A DNA stretch of 64,000 bases from Chelonoidis abingdonii (Eukaryota > Chordata > Testudines > Testudinidae), in the NCBI RefSeq assembly GCF_003597395.2, contig NC_133790.1:26128430-26192429 (forward strand), in the 5' to 3' direction. A program made the translations under genes and the position numbers. The notes beneath the pieces are model-generated. The model saw only the letters and a list, made by a program, of their open reading frames with translations, did not search any database and had not been told where the DNA came from. Every line of letters starts with the position of its first letter. Positions within the stretch are counted from its first letter, which is position 1. Shown piece by piece: positions 1-11,649 of the stretch.

Positions 1-5
1 AGAGT

Positions 6-160
6 TAAGGTACGTCTTCACAGCATAATTAGCTCAAGTTATGGACGCTTGAGTTACTCCTCTCGGGTTAGCCTAGCTCAAGTGAGAGCAGCCACACAGC
101 AATATAGCACTTGAGTTGTTGTGTTCACACTAGTGCCACACTCACAGTAGGGCTGTTCTT
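6..160. repeat. Dispersed palindromic repeat fragment (TCTTCAC / TTCACAC type)
   Basis: The stretch reads as a degenerate inverted structure: 'gtacgtcttcaca' near the start and 'gttgtgttcacac' near 125, with repeated 'agctcaagt' and 'cttgagtt' words between. The same wording recurs near 54906-55192 and 61185-61345, so it belongs to a dispersed family. The boundaries and transposon class are not resolved. Confidence 0.45.
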
Positions 161-260
161 ATGTTTCTTATGATGCGCTAGGATGGCTGTGAGACCCAGG
201 TCCAGCCATCCTAAGCCTAGGTTTACAATGCAGTGCAGACTGCGTCCACAAAGGTGAATG

Positions 261-2000
261 CACAACTTTATGTTTCACCTGCCTGGGCAATCTGCTTTCT
301 TTGTGTGGTGGTACTTGATTGAATAGGGGAGATGGGCCAGTTTTTCCCTCAGACCCTGCATACCCCTGTTGATTTGAGTGACATTGCCCTTAACTACACC
401 TCTGCAGAATTTGGGCCAATGTGTTGCTAGATGGCAAGGAAGAGGGAGGGACAATGGTAGCAAGCTGGAGAATTCCTAGGTGTTTTAATGGTACCTTGTC
501 ATCACTCCATCCCAAGTTAAAGGCTGTGAACAAGATGTCCATGTATTCGTTTTTAGGGGGGTATGTGGGGGGAGGGTTCTATGGCCATATCCTCTCATGT
601 TTTTGTAAATCTGGGGCAGTTTATTTTCCACTCTGGAACAGAGGATTAGTTGAGTCTTGTGCTAGATTTGGCCTCTGGAAAATGGCTCTCCATAAAAGGC
701 AACTGCAGGGGAAAGGGAGTGAGGTAGGAAGAGTCTGCTAGAGAAATGGGGGAACACAGAGATTCATACTGGGGACCAAAGCCCCAGATCTAAACTTTAA
801 ATGGGGGGTAGTGTTTGAAATAAATAATGAGCTAGATTGTCAAGAGTGCCTAGCGATTTTATATGCCTCATATTTTTGGGCCCAAGTTGAGACACCTTAG
901 TGGTGCCTGTTTTTCAGAAAGTGCTGAGCACCCACCTTCTGGAAATGAGGCCTTTTTACAGTGTCTCAAGCTGGGTACCCAAAATCAATAGTCACTCTTG
1001 TTGTCATGGTGAGTCAAGATTTTCAATGTATCTGAACCCAGCCTCTAACTTTGCAAATAGCTCCTAGCTTCAGAGCTGGTCAAAGCAAACACTCAGCTCC
1101 AAACTCCTCTGAACATTGGCGTTTTTGGAACCATCTCCAATTTGCTCCCTGTGTTGAATGTGGGCCTGAAGAAAGGGCGATGCAATAAGGGGATGAGATT
1201 TACTGATGGCGCAAGCTAGGGAGAAGCAGGTGAAGGGGATCCAAGCAGTAGATGGGAGTAAGGTATAGAATGATTTGAACTGGAGCAGGTGCAGAGTAGC
1301 AGCAGACTGACAGGATCTAAAGAAATAGCTTCACCAGCCTGTTTTCCTCTATATACACTAGCTGTAAAAGGCAACTCTAGCTCATTACAATGCCAACAGC
1401 CCTCTGGCTGGGAAGGGAGGCGGGTGCTTTCATACAACGCTGACAGCAGGGCAGGCGTTCCTTTACATTGCTACTTGAGATAAATTAGCCAGTTCTACAA
1501 CCCCTGAAATGCTTCCTATGTCTCTGCGCCTGCAATATGCCTGGGCTGGCTGCTACTTGTTGATGAACAGGAGGTGCTAATCTCTCTGTTCCTAAGAGTC
1601 CTCTTTGTCCAGAAGTGCCAGGATTTAATTGGCTCATTCACACTTTCTCCTGCAGAGTCTGCTGTGCTGTTGAACACTTTCTTTTGGTCTGTGTTGTCAA
1701 CAGGGCTGAGAGTGTTTTAATTCCTTTATTGACAAATCTCTTTCGCCCCAGCACACAACTGGGCAGGCTGTCAGGTGTTAGCATGGTGGAAGCTTGCAAA
1801 TTCCTATTGAGTTTAAGATTTATTTTGCTGTGAGGATTTGGGCTTTAGCACTTGAGTGTTTTCTGTGAGTAAAGAATTAGCACTGGGATGTTAGCAGAAT
1901 GAATGGATCACAGACAGAAAAACCAAACTCCCGTTTTGAATTGCAGAGAAATATTTGTAGTTTCCTCTATTTTTGTTCAGTTCTATTTATGTATTTACTT
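261..2000. other. Unassigned non-coding stretch
   Basis: No gene or clear transposon is visible. Around 880-955 there is a weak copy of a palindromic dispersed repeat ('gagcacccaccttctgg', 'aatgaggcc'). The open frames here are short and unlike any protein I know. Confidence 0.5.
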
Positions 2001-2003
2001 CTA

Positions 2004-2160
2004 AATTAGAGAGACAAGGTGGGTGAGGTAATAACTTTTATTAGACCAGCTTCTGTTGATAAGAGAGACAAGTTTTAAAGCTTACATGGAGCTCTTCTTC
2101 AAGTCTAGTCTCTCAAATATCCTGGGACTGACACAGCCATAACAACATTGCCTGCAACTT
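2004..2160. mobile_element. Penelope-like retroelement fragment, inverted arrangement
   Basis: The core 'gacaaggtgggtgaggtaat' and the downstream 'gagctcttcttcaagtc' match a very common reptile retroposon that I associate with Penelope-like elements. The first part (about 2006-2105) is in reverse orientation. After 'tctctcaaatatcctggg' (about 2110) the sequence is the same family's end in forward orientation. The copy is therefore folded on itself, a common structure for this class. On the minus strand the ribozyme-like core is decayed: the expected CTGAAGA reads TTGAAGA and GAAA reads TAAA. The class is from memory of the family and is moderately certain. Confidence 0.6.
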
Positions 2161-2194
2161 TACTTCTAACTATAATACAAGAGCACCCCACCAA

Positions 2195-2345
2195 ACTTGA
2201 GACCCATATTGTGCTAGGTGCTGTGCATACACATAGTAAGAGACAGTTTCTGCCCTAAGAAGACAGTGCAGGAGAAAGAAACTATTATTATCCCCATTTC
2301 ACGAATGGGAAACCGAGACAGAGATTAAATGACTTGTGCTCTACT
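2195..2345 (-). mobile_element. MIR-type SINE (amniote MIR), antisense
   Basis: 'tgtgctaggtgctgtgcat', 'acatagtaagagacag' and then 'tattatccccatttcac' with 'gaaaccgagacagagat' are the familiar reverse-strand words of an amniote MIR. The copy is old and diverged and ends near 'aaatgacttg'. Confidence 0.75.
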
Positions 2346-2404
2346 TTCTTGCTCTCCCCTATTAGTTAGCAAATGCTATTTGTCCATACTGTGGCTCCAT
2401 ATCC

Positions 2405-2530
2405 AAAGAGCTGCAGAAGCAGTGTGATCCCGTAGACAGCACACTGAACACAGACTTGGGAAAATCTGGGGTTTAGTCCTGGCTTAGCCACCGACCTGCT
2501 GAGTAATCTTGGACAAATCACTTTGATTCT
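2405..2530 (+). mobile_element. MIR-type SINE, sense
   Basis: The CORE-like words 'gggtttagtcctggcttagc', 'cacc..acctgctgagtaa' and 'cttggacaaatcac' are in sense orientation. It sits head-to-tail opposite the antisense copy just upstream, so this is a second insertion. Confidence 0.7.
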
Positions 2531-2544
2531 GGTTCCCCTCATCC

Positions 2545-3380
2545 CTTTTGCCGGTGTAGATTGTGAGCTCTTTGGATGTGTGTACGTCGCCTCACGCAAA
2601 AGAGCCCTGATTTTGGCTGGGGCCTCCAGGAACCACAGTAATACATCTCTGAATAATGAAGATACACATTTGAAGTCATTGGTGTAAGTGATCAGGGGAA
2701 AGCAGAAGTCACACAACCTCTATGGGTGATTGGACAAGTCCTGTGGTGTTACACATTTTTCCTTTAGTCAACATGATGTCTCCCTAGTCGATCTTCTATC
2801 TGCCCCCCGCAGTCTCCCCTCCCCCCCACTCCCACTCCCACACATGTAGCAGTTTTTCACATAAGCTCCCCAGTTTTGCCCTAAGGTTCCCAGTGTATTA
2901 GAGACACAGCCCTTCCACTGTATGAAGCCAAACACTGACAATGTTGTATGGCTCCTGCTTAGCTATTGCTATTTATGGACTGTTCCGAGGAAAGTTGTGG
3001 GTGGTTTGTGGCAAAGCAGACAAATTAAAACAATTCCATGGTTATCTGAGTGGCCATGTCACATACAATGGCAGTTAGAAAAATTTCCAAATTTAAATCT
3101 CCGAAGGAGGAAGTGGTTTACAATAGGAGCAACCTTTGACCCTAGAGAGTCATAATGGCTTCCTGGATTTGGGATATTATGAGCTAAAGCCAAGGGGCTA
3201 CTGCTCCTGGGTCATTAGAAGTATTAAAATTAGAACACAATGTGGTAACCTTGGGTGTGTCTTTCTGATTTGATTCTCCTCCCACCACACCTCCATTTAC
3301 AATGATGTATTTGGAAGGCCCGGGCTGCCTGCCAGCATTCACTCCATGCTCATCAGCAGTGGTAATTATCATTCTGTCAG
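2545..3380. other. Unassigned non-coding stretch
   Basis: Mostly unremarkable sequence, with a C-rich patch around 2803-2840. No transposon or exon is recognised. Confidence 0.5.
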
Positions 3381-3382
3381 TT

Positions 3383-3515
3383 ACCAAGCCCTAATCCAGC
3401 AAAGTATTTAAGCACATGTGTAACTTTTAAGCAAGGGAACAGTCTCACTGGAGTACATGGGACAGCCCATGTACTTACCGTTAGGCACATGCTTAATGCT
3501 TTTCTGGATGAGGCC
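3383..3515. repeat. Palindromic MITE-like repeat (CCAGCAAAG...CTTTTCTGG family)
   Basis: The left arm 'aatccagcaaagtatttaag' with 'cacatgtgtaac' faces a right arm 'gcacatgcttaatgc' with 'ttttctggatgaggc', so the two ends are rough reverse complements. Another member lies at 63825-63935. No target duplication could be fixed. Confidence 0.65.
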
Positions 3516-3624
3516 TCCATCTGTCAGGTTATGGCTTCCTTCCACACTCAGCCTGGAGTGATGGGCGAAAGGAGGGAGCTGTTCCATTTCCCAGGCCTGG
3601 TGCTTATGCCACCCATATTCTTAA

Positions 3625-3970
3625 TGCTGTTGTTTATCACAGTAGCACCTCAACTGAAATCAGAACTTCCTTGTGCTAAGTCAGTGATTCTCAAACTTTT
3701 CTACTGGTGACCCCTTTCACACAGCAAGCCTCTGAGTGCGAGCCCCCCCCCCCCCCGTCAATTAAAAACACTTTAAAATGTATTTAACACCATTATAAAT
3801 GCTGGAGGCAAAGTGGGGTTTGGGGTGGCGGCTGACAGCTCCCGACCCCTTCAGGGGTCCTGACCCCCAGTTTGAGAACTCCTGTGCTAGGTGCTGCACA
3901 AGCACGTAGTGAGAGATGGTTCCTGCCCCAAAGAGCTTACAGTCTGTATAGCTAAGGCAGGCAGAGGGTG
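3625..3970 (-). mobile_element. Amniote MIR-type SINE, split by a hAT element
   Basis: The left part (3625-3681, with 'agtagcacctcaactgaaat') and the right part (from 3885, 'tgctaggtgctgcacaagca', 'agagcttacagtctg') join into one antisense MIR when the 203-bp hAT between them is removed. The host is therefore older than the hAT. Confidence 0.7.
3682..3884. mobile_element. Non-autonomous hAT element (203 bp)
   Basis: The ends are imperfect inverted repeats: 'cagtgattctcaaact' at the left and 'agtttgagaactcctg' at the right. The flanks are an 8-bp duplication, tgctaagt (3674-3681) and tgctaggt (3885-3892), 7 of 8 matching. Eight bases is the hAT target size. A 14-C run lies at 3743-3756. The body matches the element at 19266-19474 in opposite orientation, so both belong to one family. 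There is no transposase sequence. Confidence 0.9.
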
Positions 3971-4464
3971 AGCACTGAATCTCTTGGGGACAGTGACATA
4001 GAGATAAGAGGGACTAGGAAATACTAGGACATGTCAAATCTTTTCCTGTCCAATCTGCCAATGAAAGAGCATTATATTTGGATGCGTACGTGGAGTCCAT
4101 ATTTAGAAATAGCTGGGTTCCTTCCTGAGTGGGGGGAGAGACAGAAATGAGTCAGATTTATTAGCTGTCTAGCAGACTTTTACATTCGATCTTCTCTGGT
4201 CACGACTTCCCAAAATAATTGTGTGTGTGTATATGGAAGTTGGTTGGGGAAACAGTTCAGGAGCAAATACCTTGGTTCATGCATGAATATTCACATTTGT
4301 GTGAATTAAAAACCCCTCCTCAAGTGTTTGTATAAGCCAGCTCCAGTCCTGCGGATTTTTAAGAAAGGGTAAACAAAGAGAGCATAACAGTGGTTGGATC
4401 AAATTGTGAGCTAGATTTAGCTCAAGGGTAAAATACCAGCATAAGTCTCATTTTCCTAAGTGAT

Positions 4465-4790
4465 TTAGGTACTTAGGATGAGATTTACAAAAGCATGTAG
4501 ATGCTTAAAGATGCAGATTGGTGCTTAGTGGGACTTACAAAGGCACCTACAGGAGTTAGGTGCCCCTCGTCCATTGACTTCAATGAGAATCAGGCCCCAG
4601 ATTTTTATAGGTATTTAGGTGCCTAACTCTTATTGGAGACACACAAATACCCTTTAAAATCTGGCCCCAGGTGCCTTATATGCTAAGGTAACTCTTGAAA
4701 ATCCCCCTAAGCACCCATCTGAGTGTGTAGGTGCCTAAAACCTTAGGAGCCTGAATCCGTTTGACTTAGGTCACTTGGGCGCTCTTACAA
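4465..4790. repeat. Cluster of palindromic 'taggtgcctaa' MITE-like repeats
   Basis: Words such as 'tatttaggtgcctaactctt', 'aaaatctggcccc' and 'aggtgcctaaaaccttag' alternate in both orientations. About 4594-4674 is one unit bounded by 'ggccccagattttta' and 'taaaatctggcccc'. The rest looks like one or two further diverged units. The family is also present at 13620-13940, 21040-21190, 27665-27790 and 32167-32250. Confidence 0.7.
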
Positions 4791-4794
4791 ATGT

Positions 4795-6279
4795 TACCTA
4801 TGATCTTTGTGCCTAAACGTTTTTACTGTTTGTCCTGCTCAGCCTGTGAGTTGGTGGTGGACATTATTATCCCTAAGTACCAGATGGGGAGGGGCGAGAC
4901 AGAGAGGTTTGGCTACTCACTTGCTTGGAGCTAAGCACCTGTTTTTCAGGGTCAGGGCCTTTATTTACTAAGCAATGCCAATGCCCTCAGTACTCTAGGG
5001 GAGACTGAAGAAAACTGGATTGCTACCTGAAGAACAGAGTTAGGTGCAAAGGGGGTGGGTACTCTGCGTAGAGCGATATGGAGGGAAGGCATGAAGATCA
5101 GTGAGGAAGGAGGCACAGCAGTAAGCGTAAGATGAGGAAGAGATGATGTGGGATTCAGTGGAGCAAAGAGATGAGTGATAAGGCGTAAGAGTAGAGATGC
5201 AGGTGGGAGCCTTGAGAGGAGAAGTTTAAATGAGGATTTCGCCCCCTCTCCAAACGTCCTTCCTCTGCGGCATGATGTACTGGCCACAAGGGATGAAGGG
5301 TTGGTTCAGATCGGCACTTGCTTCTCAGGATCATCTGTGAACGTTTAGGTTTGTGATACATGGCCAGAAATCTGGTGGGAACCAGCTTTTTTGTGCAGTT
5401 TCTGGTATATCCAGCTATTCTAGAATAATATTACCATGAAAATGGACTTATCCATCATGGCGTTTTGGCAATTGTGATTCTGCTTCTGTCTGAACCATGA
5501 AACGGGGCATGTGCAGGCAGGAAGGGTTTAATCAAGCTTCTTCACCTATCTGTATAAAGGTTCAGATTCCAGCATGGGCTGGTTGATACTTTGTCTCATC
5601 TGGCCCGCCCATCCTTGGATCTGATCACTGGAGATCAGACAAGGTGGATCTGGTTTGGAGAATCCTCTTTCCCAGGGGGCCTGCTTAGAGGTTAGAACCA
5701 GGAAGGATGGAAGAGATGGTGACCTGCAAAGCATATTGCACAGGAAGCCTCTGTCGTCCAATGATTTAGTGTCAAGAATTTGCTTCAAACTGAAAAGGAT
5801 GGGGTAGGAGGGGCATAGGTGCATGCTGCTCTGTGGCGGTGGGGGGTGCAGGCCAAGTAGCCACAGAGCCCTATCTTCCTCTGTGGGTGCACCACAATCA
5901 CAAACACTGGGGCAGGGAGCATGGCAGGGGGTGGTGGGAGGCCCATCCCTGCTGGCCCCTTTGAGCCATTGCGATCTGACAGCCCTTTCAAAACTGTGAC
6001 GGTCCAGCTGACAACAGGCCAGTGATGGCTCTGTCTGTTGCACGTTGTCTATCTTACCTTCAGGCCTGAAGAGAGCAGCAGCACTGTCTGCCTGGAGTGG
6101 CTTCCTTACACGTCCTGTTCTTTTCAATGCCAGCAAGGGCATCTGAGCAAAAGAGAGCACGACAGACGTGGGCTTGAGTGGCATGTGCCAATCATATTGG
6201 CTGCAAGGTTCTCAAAGAGAAGGAAAACAACCCCGTTCCCTGCCTCCATCTGCTTCCCCAGCCAGCCTCCCACGCGGCC
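4795..6279. other. Unassigned stretch holding the longest open frame of the window
   Basis: No repeat is recognised. A 212-codon minus-strand frame occupies 5546-6184. It starts with an ordinary methionine, has no recognisable domain, is low in complexity in places (proline and serine rich) and overlaps another open frame in a different phase. I treat it as chance. Confidence 0.5.
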
Positions 6280-6600
6280 TATCTCCTGACGTGAGCAGGC
6301 ACTCGGTACATTCCCTTCCTTTCAAGTCCCCTCTTAATGTAAACCTCTCTAGCTCCCCTGTTTCCCACACTAGCTGCCTGCAGCAATGCCCAGAATATTA
6401 TTTCTCAGCCGAGCCTTGAAATCGTCCTCTTGCGAGTGCTCACAGGGTCGTTTCCACACAATGAGAGTGGTTAGCAATTTCCTCCGATCCCCATCTGCTA
6501 CCTGCCTCAAAATGGCATGAGGCAATTTCCCTTCATGCTTCTGACAATTTCTGTTAAAGAAAACCTGGGTGCGTATCAATTAAATAAATATATTATGTTG
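6280..6600. other. Candidate conserved non-coding element
   Basis: The block is free of recognisable repeats and has an even, non-degenerate texture with scattered CpG ('cctgacgtgagc', 'tcagccgagcc', 'cgtttccacac') and AT-rich homeodomain-like words such as 'tcaattaaataaata' near 6577. This is inference only. No alignment was available. Confidence 0.3.
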
Positions 6601-7565
6601 GCACAGGCAGCCTTCAGGATGCACTTTCTATTTTCTGCAGTGCCCCTTGATGTCTTGCCTTCAAGATATTTTACCTCTGGTGGTGGCAGCAGCCATGGGC
6701 AGGGAGAGGGGGTAGCTGTTTTGGATCAAGGGAGGCTGAGTTCCTGGGAGAGAATGAGCAAAGCCGAAGGAAAGAGGATTGTGGCACAGAAAGATTCCCC
6801 TTGGGAGCCAGCTAACAGATATTGGCTTGGACTTAAGAAACGGGGCGTAGGAACCAGGCTAAATTTAAACAGATGAAGAGACCGATAACAGGAAACCAGC
6901 CAAGCATTAAGTTCTATGAAGCTAAAAATCAGGTTGTTCCTCTACAACCAAATGTGTTTCTCTGTTGTTTCTGACTAGACTGGACAAAGCACGAAGGAAT
7001 GTACACTTAGGGCCGGCCCTGTGGATTTTGCTGGATTGTGTGTGAAGTAAGACGTAGGGCTGCTCCAGGCAGAGCCTTGTGCAGTCTAGAGGGAGCGGGA
7101 TTTTGGCAGCTCAGGGCATTTGTCCCTGGTATATGCACCCAAGTTGAGTTGGTGAACCTGTCACTCAGGGAGGCCGCAGGGGGAGGGGTTGTAGAGTGCA
7201 TCTTTCAAGTGGGGAGGAATGGTTCATGGAGGAATCGCAGGCCTGGCAGGGGATATAGATGCAAAGCGGGTGTGGGTCTGGGCATAACGAGGCTCCTGAA
7301 AACACAGAGCTGTACACGTCTGCGCTCAGCCTTGAATCAACTGCAAATATCCTGCCTTGGCTAGCCTCAATGATTAACGCTTTGGTCAGTTAGGATCCTG
7401 AGCCATGAACCAGACCTGCTGGATTCCTTGCTTTGCAGTGCCCAGAGGGGTTTCCCAAATGAGATTTGTCTGCCACGTCCCTTAAACGTGGACTGGGAGC
7501 TAGCCATTCATTGGACCGGGAACCCTTGTGTGGAGGCAGAGTGGTGGATTTCACAGCATGTTTCC
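6601..7565. other. Unassigned stretch with a possible hAT end
   Basis: 'ttagggccggccctg' near 7008-7022 resembles the terminal word of the GC-rich hAT-like family seen at 22204-22439, but no partner end is visible. No other feature is recognised. Confidence 0.4.
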
Positions 7566-7571
7566 TATTTA

Positions 7572-7704
7572 GAGAGAAGGTGTCACAGCCAAGGCAGTCA
7601 ACCCTAGTGGCTGGAGCTGGAGTCAGGCCTGAGGGGTAGGGCCAAAGCCAAGAGTCGAAGCCACAGTCAGAGGCCAGTAACCAGAGCAGGGTAAAGGAGC
7701 AGGA
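7572..7704. mobile_element. Diverged LTR fragment
   Basis: The run 'tgtcacagccaagg' followed by 'ctggagctggagtcaggc' and 'gccaaagccaagagtc' has the same character as the solo LTR at 31703-32062. It is truncated, and no right terminus or target duplication is seen. Confidence 0.4.
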
Positions 7705-7866
7705 CCCCTAGACCAAATGGCGCTCCAGGCGAGGAGCATCTTCAGCGCCCCTGCCCTCCATTTGTTAAACTTTTGAATATCTTACAGCAACCCAGCCTGG
7801 TGACCCCCCACCCAACCTGCCGCCCCAGGCAGTTGTCTGGGTCATCTGCCCCTAAATCTGGCCCTG
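7705..7866. mobile_element. Fragment of a GC-rich hAT-like element
   Basis: 'aaatggcgctccaggcgagg', 'ccgccccaggcagttg' and the closing 'aaatctggccctg' match in style the reptile family whose ends read CAGGGCCGG. The left end is degenerate and no duplication was found. Confidence 0.4.
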
Positions 7867-8324
7867 TCTGGACCAATCAGACCCTATATGGGTGGCACAT
7901 CTTGTGGTACTTGGGCCCACAAGGTTCACAGCGTGTTGAGCACTGCTCTGACAAATGGTAGTGGGGATGCAGCAGTCATTCAGGGACTAGCAGGCCCAGG
8001 TTCTAGACCTGTAGCTCTTCCCAGGGGGTGAGACTGAAAATGGAGTGATGAGAGCTCCATGTCACCCCTTGATCTCACAGCTTCCTTGATGTCTATCCAG
8101 GATACAGTTTGGAGATGCAGTTATCTATAGTACATGATCTTCTAGTGAAGCTTCTGGGAATGGTCCATCCTGATTTTGTTTCGGGGCCTCTTAAAGTGCG
8201 CTGGGTGGTCATAGGCAATATGGAGATTTAGTCCCAGCTGCCTGAGGAGCTCACAGAGACAGCCTTAGGCCATCGTTGTTCGCTGTACACTAATCTGGGC
8301 TGCCTCGGGTTTGGGTGGCCAACT

Positions 8325-8425
8325 TGAAACCCCCAGCCCTGAATTTCAGTGTTGCTGAAATTTTGAAAATCAGATCTCAAGGTGTTTCAAGTTGAGCACT
8401 CACAAACTGAGGCACCCAAAATCTC
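8325..8425. repeat. Palindromic dispersed repeat fragment
   Basis: 'aaaatcagatctcaagg' with 'gagcactcacaaactg' is a diverged member of the GATTTTCA / GAGCACC palindromic group seen also at 41910-41997. Confidence 0.4.
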
Positions 8426-8429
8426 TGGC

Positions 8430-9825
8430 TTCTTTTAAAAAAATTTGACCTCAATAAGTAGACCTGACAGCAGTCTTTGCCATTGACCTGCTGGAGGTTT
8501 TGGTGATTCATGGATCTTGCAGGGTAGATGCAATGGCACTTCAGTGCTTTTGCTTTCTCTGCTTAGAGAGACTCCAAAGAGTGGTAATGGGTACCTGCTC
8601 CTCTCCCTTAAGGGCTCACCCACAGCCCTGCAGGGCTCCAGTTGTAACCTCCCCTGTCCAGTACAATGACAGGGAGAAATTCTGTCTGCAAGTGAAGACA
8701 GCCACTTTAAAAATTAATATGCAGATGACATTCACACTCACACCTGTTTTCCATCAAACCCAGGCACTGCTTTCCCAGTGTCTGAGAGAAGCAGTTGCGT
8801 GGATGGGAGCAAATTGGTTTAGGATCGACCCAGATTACATGGGAAGTGACGCTGAGAGGCATGGAAGTATATAAGGAGGGTGATTGGGCCAGGGCTGTGA
8901 GTGTGTCTCCTACTGAAGACAGCTGTCTGACCTTTGTCAATGTAACTTGCAAGCCTAGGGTCATACTGTGTCCATCGTTGCTCTTAGGTTCTTGAGTGTC
9001 AGCAGTAAGGCTGTTTTTCTTCACAGTTACCCCGAGGCTATGACCATTCCTGTGGGCGATGGCCCTGCCCACTGCAATCCTCAGGCATGTGACCTCCAGG
9101 CTAGGTTGTGACGGTGCACTTTAACTGAGGTTACATTTGAAAAACATGTCACGGCTTTGGCTGGTACAGAATGCAGTGACTCATCTGTTGTGTGGTGCAA
9201 ACCCTTATGAGCATAACCCCAGTGCTTTGCATCAGTGACCTGCTCTCTACAGAAAGCAGTCCAAGGCATTAGGGATGATCCATACAGTCTAGGACCCAGG
9301 CAGGCTTTTTCGCTGGAACCTGCTCCTGCTAGTGAGCTACCAGAACCTGTGATCAGTATACTTCAGGGTGCAGTCTCAGATGAATCTATTTGATCAAGCT
9401 CTTCCAGACCATGAGACTGATCCAACACCCATTGTAGTCAGTGCAAAGGCTCCAGCTAATTTAAAGGGGCATTGGATCAGGCCTGTATTAATGACAGGAG
9501 TTGCAGACTATTACTTACCTCTTTTGTGAGGGTAGTATTTATTTTTTTTAAAATAAACGGGCTCTTAATGATGGGTTAATAAAAACATAAACAAAAATGC
9601 CTCAGATCAGAATCCAGCCCAGAGTCTCCAAGTGGTCCAGAATATTGAAATATCTAATATTAATATCAATGTACTATCAGATATCTCCTCTCCCAGCAGG
9701 CTATGTCCTGCCCTTACAGAGGGAGGGACTCAGGTGATCTAGCCATGTCCCTTCTTTGAAAGATTCAAAGAAATCAACACATTTGCTTTAAAATCTGAGC
9801 AGATTAAGAAAGCGAAAGCTGTAAA
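8430..9825. other. Unassigned stretch
   Basis: Mostly unassigned. Around 9410-9490 there is a short palindromic fragment ('gactgatccaacaccc' facing 'gcattggatcaggcc'). No exon or clear transposon is visible. Confidence 0.45.
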
Positions 9826-9830
9826 AAGTG

Positions 9831-9847
9831 AAAAAAAAAAAAAAAAA
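9831..9847. repeat. Poly-A run
   Basis: An uninterrupted run of about 17 A. No retroposon body is recognised immediately upstream, so it may be a simple homopolymer rather than a tail. Confidence 0.85.
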
Positions 9848-9849
9848 GG

Positions 9850-10379
9850 TAAGGATCATAAACCTCAAGGAATTTTACATGTTGGATCTTTGGCTTTGTT
9901 CAGTTTTTGTTCTAATGAGGCTTTGTGAAGATGAATTAAGAATTTGGTTTTCCCAAACCAACTGACCACTCCTTGCAGAAGGCTTAAATGACTCTTCCCT
10001 TTGTATTAACATTCACCTCAGATTGGCTTGCATGCAGCTGGGATTTTCTTTAAAATCAGGGCCAAAAGGGAAAGTTGCTCTCCTGCAGTCTCTACTCTCC
10101 CTCTTTCTTTTGGGCTCTTTGCCTTTCATGTTTTTGTTTGACATCTAGGAAAGAATCATGAGGTGCTGAGTATTATTAACTTCTAAACACCTAAGAAATC
10201 AGTAGGAAATCGCAAACATTTCGGCTCCCTGACAGTCTCCGTAAATGACCTGTCCAAAATCCCACCCCTTCTGAGATGAAAAGAGGGAGCCAGGCAGAAT
10301 GGAGGAGAGAACGGGAAAAGCGATGGAGAGAGAGGGACATGCAAAATAAATGAGAAATATGATTAACTTGCTTCCTCCG
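9850..10379. other. Unassigned stretch
   Basis: No feature recognised. Sequence complexity is ordinary. Confidence 0.45.
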
Positions 10380-10620
10380 CCAGTCCTACAGCTGGTTCTG
10401 GGTATTTAATAAACAGGTTGACACTCCAGGTTCCCCTCATTAGGTCTGGGCTGTCATAAATCAAAGAGCCAGGTTATCAAGGCCTGTGATCTTTAACTGT
10501 ACTGGGGCGCCCAACTGTCTGCTATAAGGAGGCCTAAAAAAGTGCAAGCTGTAAAGAATTAGCTGGCTGCGGCGCTTTAATACACACACGCAGGGGCACG
10601 GACATCACGCTGTCTGTGGA
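10380..10620. other. Candidate conserved non-coding element
   Basis: Repeat-free sequence rich in transcription-factor-like words: 'gggtatttaataaac', 'cccctcattagg', 'gctgtcataaatc', 'agaattagctgg' and 'gcggcgctttaatac'. The CpG-containing patch at the end stands out in a CpG-poor neighbourhood. Conservation is inferred, not measured. Confidence 0.35.
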
Positions 10621-11645
10621 AAGGTTAGCCAGGTATATACAAGGATGGACCCCTGCCCACCTCTGCTCTGGTGTGTGTACATGTGCGGTGTTGTGGATGA
10701 GATTACATGCAGGGAAATTATGAAATCTTTGGGCTGCACTGTCCTAGCCCTTGCATGGGTGCCTGGTGTGAATGTCCAAGGAGCGACCTCAGCTGATGAT
10801 GCCCTTTGCAAGGGACAATCTGTATGCTGGGGAACGACAGGGACTGCTCCCTCCATCTGCCCCAGGGGAGCCAACTGTTCCAAAGGGGGCTTGGGAGGAA
10901 GCAGTATGTGCCCCCTATCTCTATATGCAGTGTCCAATAGTCCAGGCACACCGGCAGGGAATCCCTGTGTGCACTGGGGAACCTGGGGAGGAATTGTCTC
11001 CCTGTGGTGCTCTTCTTCCCTGGAGCAGCTTCATTCTGCACTGTCCCTTACCCTGGGCGCTGCCTAAATAGCAAAACTTATCCCTGTGGGAGTATGGTAG
11101 AAACCTGCTCAAAGAGTTGCCCAGAACCTACAGATCTGGGGTTTTCTTACAGTCCTGAAACTTGGGTGAGTTCCCTGAATGCTTGAGTAAGGCTGGAAGG
11201 AGAATGGACTGCGCCAGGTGGTGATTAGTGTCAGCTCTGGCTGAGATCCTTGGGCAAGGACTGGAGTTAAACCCAGACCCAGTTCTTAGGGACCCATGGC
11301 TCCATGTCAGGTGCTGGCAATGGGTTTCCCAGCTGTGGACAGAAACCATCTGTGATTTGTTGGCTTCACATGTCATAACTCCCCAAACCTGCCAGGCTAG
11401 ATGCTTCCAACTGAGTTTCCAGAGTGATTCCACGGGACAAAATGTTTACACAAACCCCAATGAGGAGAAACAGCCAAGCTTTGCCTGGATCCAGGTTACA
11501 CCTGCATGAGCTGAAATGTAGGTCGGAAGCCCATATTGAGCGGAATGAATGCCCTCACACATTGTCCTACCTCATCATTATGTGAGAGGATCCCCCATAC
11601 CCCTGTTGTCCATTTTCTATGGACATAGGCTTGAGGGAGTGGTCT
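10621..11645. other. Unassigned stretch with overlapping open frames
   Basis: Several overlapping frames of 90-140 codons occur on both strands between 10605 and 11510. None shows a domain, and frames in four phases at once point to low stop-codon density rather than coding. Confidence 0.45.
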
Positions 11646-11649
11646 GAGT

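Noticed and set aside
5546..6184. 212-codon minus-strand open frame, the longest in the window
   Set aside because: No recognisable domain, compositionally uneven, overlapped by frames in other phases, and no splice or start context. About what chance allows in 64 kb.
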